A DNA stretch of 6,339 nt from Candidatus Poribacteria bacterium. GTDB lineage: Bacteria > Poribacteria > WGA-4E > PCPOR2b. The notes beneath the pieces were generated by a model. The model was not told the origin of the DNA and did no database searches. It was given only the letters and a program-made list of their open reading frames with translations. The DNA is taken from positions 1 to 6,339 of the forward strand of contig JAPUIP010000778.1 of NCBI GenBank assembly GCA_027296925.1, written 5' to 3'. A program made the position numbers and the translations under genes. Positions 1-4,280 of this stretch are shown here, in pieces (position 1 is the stretch's first letter; every line of letters begins with the position of its first letter).

Positions 1-200
1 TCAGGCGAGGAATTTATCCCCCTCAGATGAAATGCCCGACTGTGAAATGCCCGCCTGAGGGTAAGGGTACGGGGGCAAGCTTCTCACCTCAAAGTTCCCC
101 CTCAAAGTTCGGGGCAAGCTCCTCGAAGCTCGGGACAGGCAGCACAGGCAGCCGAGGACAAGTTGCCCAACTGACAAAGTCCCCGTCCGAGGGAGAGGAC
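1..200. repeat. Modular GC-rich intergenic repeat, copy A
   Basis: Non-coding, repeat-built DNA. Positions 87-133 are identical over 47 nt to 3966-4012; with one mismatch the match extends to 140 / 4019. Positions 49-62 (core CCCGCCTGAGGG) recur at 4027-4040, and 181-194 (CCCCGTCCGAGGG type) recur with small changes at 4064-4077. Positions 132-164 match 3933-3960 in inverted orientation. Internally there is an 11-nt direct repeat TGAAATGCCCG (28-38 and 43-53), a tandem CTCAAAGTTC pair (89-98 and 101-110), and inverted pairs 1-7 with 52-58 and 20-26 with 55-61. Module order differs from copy B, so this is a mosaic of short modules rather than one transposable unit. Open frames across it on both strands are by-products of the repeat. 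Confidence 0.8.
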
Positions 201-269
201 GGGCATCCCGCTGAAACGGACGTCGGGTGCCCAAAGCCAGACGACATCGAAAGTGTCGAGAGATTTTCA

Positions 270-298
270 TTGACCGTAAAGTGGAAAACCGGTAGAAT
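270..298 (+). promoter_or_regulatory. Sigma70-type promoter candidate upstream of the cupin cluster
   Basis: A TTGACC box at 270-275 (5 of 6 to consensus), a 17-nt spacer, and a TAGAAT box at 293-298 (5 of 6). Transcription would start near 305 and give the cupin gene a leader of about 275 nt that contains the 422-472 hairpin. It is the best promoter match I saw between the repeat and the cupin start. It is predicted from sequence only. Confidence 0.5.
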
Positions 299-421
299 AG
301 TTCACCGAGATTTTCTGACGTTGGCAGCGAAAGTGGGATGGTTCATCTGACTGTTACTATCACTCGTTTCGTGAGAATTTGCACCAGGACTGGATGCATG
401 CCTGAAACGTCCGGGTGACCC

Positions 422-472
422 CGTGGAATGTGAAACTTGAAGAATGACACATATCACGTTTCACATTCCACG
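422..472. repeat. Perfect 15-bp inverted repeat with 21-nt loop
   Basis: CGTGGAATGTGAAAC at 422-436 is the exact reverse complement of GTTTCACATTCCACG at 458-472, leaving a 21-nt loop. There is no T-run on either side, so it is not a standard intrinsic terminator. It lies about 108 nt before the cupin start, inside the leader predicted from the 270-298 promoter. The flank (CACGAATCAC) resembles the CACGAAT/ATTCGTG motifs near 3915 and 4094-4144, so it may be one more member of the genome's palindromic intergenic repeats. An mRNA structure role is equally possible. Confidence 0.75.
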
Positions 473-579
473 AATCACAGACGACAAGGTTCACGCTCTC
501 AAGAGGATACACTTTCCCAACCGTTTAGGGACAGTCCACCATCCCAAGCTTTGCATATCAAAAAGGGAGAAAATGCAAC

Positions 580-966
580 ATGACTGAAAAAACCACCAAA
601 GTGTTTGCTTCACATGCAAAGGATGCTCAGTGGGACAAGGGTTTGCGGCCCTACTTCGTGTACCGCGACCTGGGGATTAAGGACGCCACCGAGGGCAAGG
701 TGATGGCGCACGTTATTCGCGCCGATCAATCCTGCGAAGGGCCCATGGGCTACCATTCCCACGCTCTGGACTTTCAGATGAACTACTTGCTCAAGGGCTG
801 GGCGCGGCTAGACTTTGAAGACGTCGGTGAGATTCGTGTGGAGGCCGGCGACGCCTGGTACCAGCCACCCGGGATCAAGCATGAAGTGCTGGAGTATTCC
901 GATGACTTCGAGGTTATCGAGATTACTATGCCGGCCAATTTTCCCACACAAGACGAGTCGCGTTAG
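580..966 (+). CDS. Small single-domain cupin protein
   Basis: A 128-residue protein that is essentially one cupin beta-barrel. Cupin motif 1 is at about residues 54-72 (GYHSH, then Q66 and G73), giving H59 and H61 as metal ligands; the usual motif-1 glutamate is replaced by Q66. Motif 2 is at about 90-105 (GDAWYQPPGIKH), with H101 as the third histidine. Such proteins bind a divalent metal and act as dioxygenases, isomerases or ligand sensors; the substrate cannot be read from sequence. No signal peptide, so cytosolic. The start is set by GGGAG at 565-569, ten nt before the ATG; an ATG at 573 is out of frame. It leads a rightward run with the dehydrogenase region and BKACE, suggesting a shared catabolic context. 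The TAG stop overlaps the stop of a possible leftward gene scrap. The family call is firm, the reaction unknown. Confidence 0.9.
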   Translation: MTEKTTKVFASHAKDAQWDKGLRPYFVYRDLGIKDATEGKVMAHVIRADQSCEGPMGYHSHALDFQMNYLLKGWARLDFEDVGEIRVEAGDAWYQPPGIKHEVLEYSDDFEVIEITMPANFPTQDESR

Positions 967-1058
967 GCGCTGTTGACGAATTCGAGAAACTTGCCGTAGT
1001 CGAACGTGCAAAAGTTCGGGTTCTTGACATTCCATTTCCCGGATTCTTGCGAATTCGG
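963..1058 (-). other. Possible C-terminal scrap of an unidentified leftward gene
   Basis: On the minus strand a 31-codon open stretch ends in TAA at 963-965, tail to tail with the cupin stop. Its translation has a protein-like composition, ending in TFDYGKFLEFVNSA and preceded by ESGKWNVKNPNF. It is closed on the upstream side by an in-frame TAG just beyond 1058, close to the start of the dehydrogenase fragment. Overlapping convergent stops are common between real neighbouring genes, so this could be the remains of a gene cut off when the dehydrogenase segment arrived. I do not recognise the family, and chance remains a real alternative at this length. Confidence 0.25.
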
Positions 1059-1089
1059 CTACGAGATGGATAAGTCGTCAACACGCCCT

Positions 1090-1095
1090 GGAGGG
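1090..1095 (+). promoter_or_regulatory. Strong Shine-Dalgarno that fixes the dehydrogenase start
   Basis: GGAGGG lies six nt before the ATG at 1102. It selects this ATG, where the Rossmann fold begins directly (MKVGFIGLG), over the upstream in-frame ATG at 1006, whose extension looks unrelated. The start signals are therefore intact even though the gene is broken downstream. Confidence 0.75.
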
Positions 1096-1101
1096 ATTGA
1101 C

Positions 1102-1269
1102 ATGAAAGTCGGATTCATCGGTCTAGGGAATATGGGTCATCCGATGGCAGCAAATATCCTCAAGGCCGGATACAATTTAACGGTCTACGACGTCCGTCGG
1201 GAGATGGGTCAGAACCTCGAAGCTGCCGGCGCAAAATGGGCGGTGAGTCCGAAGGATGTGGCAGCTTAG
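1102..1269 (+). pseudogene. Truncated 3-hydroxyisobutyrate dehydrogenase-like gene (NAD-binding start, amber-interrupted)
   Basis: Fifty-five residues matching the start of beta-hydroxyacid dehydrogenases (3-hydroxyisobutyrate / 6-phosphogluconate dehydrogenase superfamily). The dinucleotide-binding GxGxxG is at residues 7-12 (GLGNMG), followed by HPMAANILKAGY and the end of beta-2 (TVYDVRR). Family members are about 290 residues and oxidise a beta-hydroxy acid with NAD(P). Here an in-frame TAG at 1267-1269 stops translation. The same frame continues afterwards as SDAVLSSLPGPQEVEAVVLG, the normal next segment of this family, to about 1338, so the amber is a single nonsense change (for example CAG to TAG) and not the gene's end. 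At about 1333-1341 the sequence switches to an unrelated short-chain dehydrogenase. The substrate-binding and catalytic domain is missing, so the product cannot be an active dehydrogenase. Confidence 0.85.
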
Positions 1270-1278
1270 TCTGACGCG

Positions 1279-1680
1279 GTGCTTTCATCTCTACCGGGCC
1301 CCCAGGAAGTCGAAGCGGTTGTTCTGGGTGAAGGGGGTTCGATGGTCCTCGTTGCCGGGGCATACAGCCAACAACCAGAGCCGGGGGCGGCGGTACAAGC
1401 GTCGATTAACATCGCCATTGAAGGTCTGGGTCGCGCATTGGTTGTCGAGTTATCGCCGATTCGGGTGAATGTGGTTTCGCTTGGTCTGGTGGATACGCCT
1501 AGATTTGATTTCCTTCCGGAAAAGCAACGCACCGAAATGTTTGAGACGGCTGCCCGCACGCTTCCCGCCAAGCGCATTGCTCAGCCGGAAGATGTTGCCC
1601 AGACGATTCTTTACTTGATGCGTAATCCCCATGCGACGGGCAACACCCTATTTATCGATGGGGGACTGACTTTGCGCTGA
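1279..1680 (+). pseudogene. HIBADH/SDR chimera: C-terminal half of a non-canonical short-chain dehydrogenase
   Basis: In the same frame as the preceding fragment. Roughly the first 20 codons (1279-1338) still belong to the hydroxyacid dehydrogenase; from the Gly-Gly-Ser codons near 1333-1341 the protein is the C-terminal half of a short-chain dehydrogenase. Recognisable parts are beta-5 (MVLVAGAYS), helix alpha-F (SINIAIEGLGRALVVELSPIR), VNVVSLGLVDTP and the terminal IDGGLTLR. The N-terminal Rossmann half with its cofactor motif is absent. At the YxxxK site the aligned residues are Q and N, as in a known SDR subgroup lacking the usual Tyr/Lys, and the usual PG after VNVVS is LG. A product could start at GTG 1279 or, better, at ATG 1342, which follows AAGGGGG at 1331-1337 with short spacing. 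Without a nucleotide-binding half, enzyme activity is unlikely. Confidence 0.8.
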
Positions 1681-1806
1681 TGCGTGAAGCGTCAGGCGTA
1701 ATCTTCGTCACGTTTCCGTTAAGGATGTAGCCACGGTGCGAATATCGTGATAGTATGCCACCCCGCTTTCTGCCAACGGTTTACTATGCTTCGGAGCAAA
1801 CAACTT
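1681..1806 (+). other. Spacer between SDR fragment and BKACE
   Basis: A 126-nt gap with no gene and no clear terminator or strong promoter. It carries the BKACE ribosome site (GGAG at 1793-1796). Co-transcription of the BKACE gene with the upstream region is therefore possible but not shown. Confidence 0.5.
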
Positions 1807-2646
1807 ATGGAGAAAACAATCATCACAGCGGCGGTGTCAGGCTCCCGGCCCACCAAGGAGATGCATCCCGCTGTACCGTATACGCCAAAGGCAATTGCAC
1901 AAGCCGCAATCGAGTGTTGTCGCGCAGGCGCGGCGATTGCACACATCCATGTGCGCGACCCCGAAACGGGAGCGCCATCTTCAAAGATTAAGCTCTTCCG
2001 GGAGGTCGTAGATCGGATTCGCCAAGAGTGCGACATAGTCATAAATCTGACGACGAGCGGGCTGAATCTCACAGGAGAGAACATCATTGAAGCGCGCCTT
2101 GAGCCTGTGACGTTAAATCCCGAAATCTGTTCTCTTGATATTGGCTCGATGAATTTTCGAGATAAGGCATTTGTCAATCCACCGGAGTGGGGGAGGACCG
2201 CAGCTCAACGAATGCGCGAGCATAATGTCAAGCCCGAAATCGAAGTCTTTGATGTGGGTCATATTGGTCAGGCCGTACACTGGATTGACGAGGGACTGAT
2301 TGATGCCCCGCCCTATTTCCAATTGTGCATGGGTGCCGGGTGGGGTATCGCCGCGACGCCAGAGAATCTGCTGTTCATGCAGGGCCAATTGCCGGCTAAT
2401 GTCCCCTGGTCCGTCTTGGGGGTTGGTCGAATGCAGTTGCCGATGATTACCATGGGGATGCTGTTAGGCGGCCATATTCGAGTGGGCTTTGAGGACAATA
2501 TCTATCTGCGAAAAGGGGTTCTGGCCAAGAACAATGCGCAGATGGTCGAAGTCGCCGTGAATTTGGTTGAGCAGCTGCAACGCGAAGTTGCTACCCCCAG
2601 TGAGGCGCGTCGGATATTGGGACTCTCAAATGGTGCAATAGGGTGA
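1807..2646 (+). CDS. Beta-keto acid cleavage enzyme (BKACE / DUF849, 3-keto-5-aminohexanoate cleavage family)
   Basis: A 279-residue, full-length cytosolic TIM-barrel enzyme. The family (type member Kce of lysine fermentation) is a zinc-dependent Claisen-type enzyme that cleaves a beta-keto acid with acetyl-CoA, giving acetoacetate and a new acyl-CoA. Seen here: the opening strand ITAAVSG, the metal pair H46 and H48 (HIHVRD) at the same numbering as Kce, NLTTSG at 80-85, SLDIGSMNF at 109-117, and the C-terminal RVGFEDN at 225-231, with E229 as third metal ligand, R225 and D230. Position 14, a glutamate in Kce that contacts the substrate amino group, is arginine here, so the substrate is probably not 3-keto-5-aminohexanoate and may carry a negative charge (inference). 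The start at 1807 is chosen over an in-frame GTG at 1747 because GGAG sits ten nt upstream and the family begins here. Neighbouring dehydrogenase remains fit a hydroxy-acid oxidation and keto-acid cleavage pathway. Confidence 0.92.
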   Translation: MEKTIITAAVSGSRPTKEMHPAVPYTPKAIAQAAIECCRAGAAIAHIHVRDPETGAPSSKIKLFREVVDRIRQECDIVINLTTSGLNLTGENIIEARLEPVTLNPEICSLDIGSMNFRDKAFVNPPEWGRTAAQRMREHNVKPEIEVFDVGHIGQAVHWIDEGLIDAPPYFQLCMGAGWGIAATPENLLFMQGQLPANVPWSVLGVGRMQLPMITMGMLLGGHIRVGFEDNIYLRKGVLAKNNAQMVEVAVNLVEQLQREVATPSEARRILGLSNGAIG

Positions 2647-2841
2647 AGATCGCTTTAAAGTCCTCGACACCGATGGCGAGTTCATCGGATTGAACCGTTA
2701 TTTCCATTTGAATGCTCCCAACTGACATCTATGATTGGAGTGACTGTTGGAGGATTTCAGTAATCGTGCTCAATTGGCGTTGACGCCTGAAATGCAAATG
2801 CGACGGCAAGTGCAACTGGGACGAGTACCGCCACGCGACAA
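2647..2841. other. Spacer after BKACE with possible coding scraps
   Basis: 195 nt without an intact gene and without a clear terminator. Two short plus-strand stretches look protein-like. One, 2642-2725, reads GEDRFKVLDTDGEFIGLNRY and ends in TGA; it is preceded in frame by ATG-GTG-CAA-TAG at 2630-2641. The other, from TTG 2747 to the TAA at 2888-2890, runs into the antisense of the acetyltransferase end. I recognise neither; they may be remains of genes that once followed BKACE, or chance. Confidence 0.3.
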
Positions 2842-3399
2842 TTACCGCAGCCTTCGCTTCATAAAAATCGCTATCTCACCATCAGGATAATCGTGGTTTG
2901 AGTAGAAGGAAATATCAATGCCCTCAACTTTGAAACCCAATCTGCGATAGACATCGATAGCGGTCGCATTCGTATTCTGCGTCTCGCAAACGATTATCCG
3001 AAAGCCTGCACGATTGGCTTTCTCTGCGACGCATTCCATCAATCGTCTACCGATGCCTTGATTGCGATATGCCCCTGCGACATGAAACTCGCAAACCGAT
3101 ATACTGCGATTCCATAGGTACGCTTGAGCAATGACAAGTCCGACAAGCAAATTGCCGGCGTATGCCCCAAACGAATACCCATCATTGAGAACCGTGTTAT
3201 ATCGCTGCAGCGTCTCATCGTCGTAATGGTTGTATCTCTTGACATACGATTTATCAAGGGTAACAGGTCGAAGGTCAAATGAAACGCAGCCTTCCTTTTC
3301 TGTGTGGACGACCAGATATTTGCTGTCAGAACAATAGCCACTGGCGACCCGCTTCAGGTCGGTTGGATTCAATTTCGTCAAAGACCGCGATTCAATCAT
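2842..3399 (-). CDS. GNAT N-acetyltransferase, streptothricin acetyltransferase-like
   Basis: A 185-residue cytosolic GNAT protein that would transfer acetyl from acetyl-CoA to an amine. The acetyl-CoA pyrophosphate loop is R112-N-Q-G-I-G117 after the beta-4 strand (ISVCEFHVAGAY), followed by helix alpha-3 (RRLMECVAEKANRAGF), IIVCETQNTN and the alpha-4 segment AIDVYRRLGF at 147-156. The ending (GIDISFYSNHDYPDGEIAIF) resembles that of streptothricin/nourseothricin acetyltransferases, where a Y-N...E-A-F signature closes the domain, and the length fits that group. Antibiotic substrate specificity is not provable from this; a housekeeping or unknown amine is equally possible. I chose ATG 3399, with a weak GGGTGA upstream, over GTG 3429, which has no ribosome site and adds ten non-conserved residues. 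It is the only intact gene in its immediate leftward surroundings. Confidence 0.85.
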   Translation of the reverse strand: MIESRSLTKLNPTDLKRVASGYCSDSKYLVVHTEKEGCVSFDLRPVTLDKSYVKRYNHYDDETLQRYNTVLNDGYSFGAYAGNLLVGLVIAQAYLWNRSISVCEFHVAGAYRNQGIGRRLMECVAEKANRAGFRIIVCETQNTNATAIDVYRRLGFKVEGIDISFYSNHDYPDGEIAIFMKRRLR

Positions 3400-3460
3400 C
3401 GTATTCACCCACACGTTAATATCTCGCACGACAGCGTGGCTTATCAGGCGTCATGCGCGA

Positions 3461-3574
3461 TTATTGACTGATCCCTTCAATGCTGATGTTCAGCTTCACT
3501 TCGTCACTGAGCCCATCGAGCATGTAAGTCCTCCCGAATTCGCTGCGCTGAATGGGTTTTGTGTATGACCCAAT
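3461..3574 (-). pseudogene. C-terminal remnant of a YceI-family protein
   Basis: On the minus strand the last 38 codons before TAA at 3461-3463 read PIQRSEFGRTYMLDGLSDEV and then KLNISIEGISQ. This matches the end of YceI-domain proteins, where a conserved inR-S-D/E-F-G strand is followed by a short loop and D-E-V-K-L-x-I-x-I-E. YceI proteins are about 180-200-residue lipocalin-like beta-barrels binding isoprenoid-type lipids, usually exported. The frame closes upstream at a TAG (3575-3577), and no other frame nearby continues the barrel, so only the last strands remain. It sits about 60 nt upstream of the acetyltransferase in the same orientation. It is too short to fold or function; it records an earlier gene deleted here. 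Confidence 0.65.
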
Positions 3575-3805
3575 CTACGAGCTTAACACCTTTTCAAAGC
3601 TGATGTGATACCATTTGTAGCTAGAAATGCGACGATTCTCCTCCCCATCGTTTTCGAGCGTTCGTTATGTTCAGGCAATGGAGAACGGGAGCATCGGAGT
3701 CGTGCCCCAGCGCCCCAATACCCCAACCCGTCGTTGCCATTTGGGGATAGAATAGTCGCATCTGGAAGTCCAAACGGTATTATATCGAACTCACGTCACC
3801 GAAAT
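3575..3805. other. Gene-free stretch, lower-complexity
   Basis: No coding signal that resembles a protein family. It contains the octamer repeat described separately at 3680-3727. The open frame at 3605-3826 on the plus strand has repeat-derived, proline- and serine-rich content and no credible ribosome site, so I do not call it. Confidence 0.6.
3680..3727. repeat. Octamer tandem repeat: three GGAG units then three CCCCA units
   Basis: Forty-eight nt divide exactly into six 8-nt units: GGAGAACG, GGAGCATC, GGAGTCGT, then GCCCCAGC, GCCCCAAT, ACCCCAAC. The first three share GGAG at positions 1-4, the last three share CCCCA at 2-6. The period is kept across the switch from the G-rich to the C-rich half. 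This is a short iterated non-coding element of the kind that spreads in intergenic DNA; its function is unknown. Confidence 0.7.
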
Positions 3806-3832
3806 AAAAAAAGCCCTATCTGTTAATAGGGC
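3806..3832 (-). terminator. Rho-independent terminator, leftward
   Basis: GCCCTAT (3813-3819) pairs perfectly with ATAGGGC (3826-3832) around a 6-nt loop. On the minus strand the stem is followed directly by seven T (3806-3812 read as A on the plus strand), then ATTTC. This is a textbook intrinsic terminator for leftward transcription. The nearest leftward gene is the response regulator, whose stop is about 450 nt upstream, so it would leave a long repeat-containing 3' tail. Alternatively it is the leftover terminator of a lost gene. Confidence 0.75.
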
Positions 3833-3932
3833 CTTACGTCAAATCAGCCTTTATCGAAAACCGCTAGTGGTCTATTATTTGGGTTCTCCCGCAGATTTCG
3901 TGAAAAAGGCATTGAATCACGAATGTCATGGA

Positions 3933-4077
3933 AACTTGTCCTGCCTGTGCCGCCTGTCCCTTGCCCCTCAAAGTTCCCCCTCAAAGTTCGGGGCAAGCTC
4001 CTCGAAGCTCGGTACAGGCGGGACAAGCCCGCCTGAGGGTGTGCCTGTGGTGCTTCGAAGGATCCCCGTCTGAGGGG
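3933..4077. repeat. Modular GC-rich intergenic repeat, copy B (with nested inverted repeats)
   Basis: Shares a 54-nt block (3966-4019, one mismatch) with 87-140 and the CCCGCCTGAGGG module (4027-4040) with 49-62. The left arm 3933-3960 is the inverted counterpart of 132-164. Unlike copy A it is framed symmetrically: CTTGTCCTGCCTGT at 3935-3948 pairs with ACAGGCGGGACAAG at 4014-4027 (one mismatch), and inside it CTTGCCCC (3960-3967) pairs perfectly with GGGGCAAG (3990-3997). Transcribed, this could form a two-level hairpin. Open frames on both strands encode the same SKFGASSSKLGTG-type or SRSLPRTLRGNFE-type peptides as copy A, which marks them as repeat artefacts. Confidence 0.8.
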
Positions 4078-4093
4078 ACAAATTGACGAATTT

Positions 4094-4144
4094 CACGAAT
4101 CTCCTTACCATTCGTGTCATTCGCGTATTCGTGTGATTCGTGAT
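4094..4144. repeat. ATTCGTG tandem repeat with inverted CACGAAT arm
   Basis: Four adjacent 9-nt units: CATTCGTGT (4109-4117), CATTCGCGT (4118-4126), ATTCGTGTG (4127-4135) and ATTCGTGAT (4136-4144). Upstream, CACGAAT at 4094-4100 is the exact complement of ATTCGTG at 4110-4116 with a 9-nt loop. Related CACGAAT motifs occur near 3918 and 471. This is an iterated, palindromic intergenic element, not coding. Confidence 0.7.
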
Positions 4145-4280
4145 TGCATCCTAAAGTGCACCAATTTCACGACTTTTGCGGAAGAGTCATTATTTGAAGC
4201 ACACGAACTTTTTAGGGTACATGAAAGGTGGATGCAAATCGCGACGGAATAAAATCTTCATGACGGATGATTGAGGCACC
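4145..4280. other. Spacer downstream of the response regulator
   Basis: 136 nt directly after the response regulator stop on the leftward strand. I see no gene, no clear intrinsic terminator and no repeat beyond scattered TTTCACG-like words. Confidence 0.5.

Noticed and set aside
1..270. A minus-strand frame encoding SRSLPRTLRGNFE-type peptide, also found at 3844-4026
   Set aside because: The shared peptide comes from the identical repeat DNA, not from homologous genes; low-complexity, arginine/leucine-rich content in both.
27..350. A 107-codon plus-strand frame over copy A of the repeat
   Set aside because: Its first two thirds are translated repeat (serine/glycine-rich, shared with the frame at copy B) and there is no credible ribosome site. 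The tail after residue 75 matches nothing I recognise and overlaps the promoter candidate.
422..472. Intrinsic terminator or insertion-sequence end
   Set aside because: No T-run on either strand, no transposase frame and no target-site duplication next to the inverted repeat.
1006..1101. N-terminal extension of the dehydrogenase from ATG 1006
   Set aside because: The family begins at the MKVGFIGLG segment, and GGAGGG sits at the right distance before ATG 1102.
1267..1269. TAG as a reassigned or suppressed codon rather than a nonsense mutation
   Set aside because: The cupin and the response regulator both end at TAG exactly where their families end, with no conserved sequence after it, so TAG is a normal stop here.
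1747..1806. Extended BKACE start adding 20 residues
   Set aside because: The extension is not family-like, begins at GTG without a ribosome site, and GGAG at 1793-1796 supports 1807.
3605..3826. A 73-codon plus-strand frame over the octamer repeat
   Set aside because: Built from repeat sequence, no ribosome site, no family resemblance, and it ends in the terminator stem.
3680..4144. A CRISPR array in the repeat-rich desert
   Set aside because: The repeats are short, contiguous or shuffled modules without equal-length repeats separated by unique spacers, and no cas gene is present.
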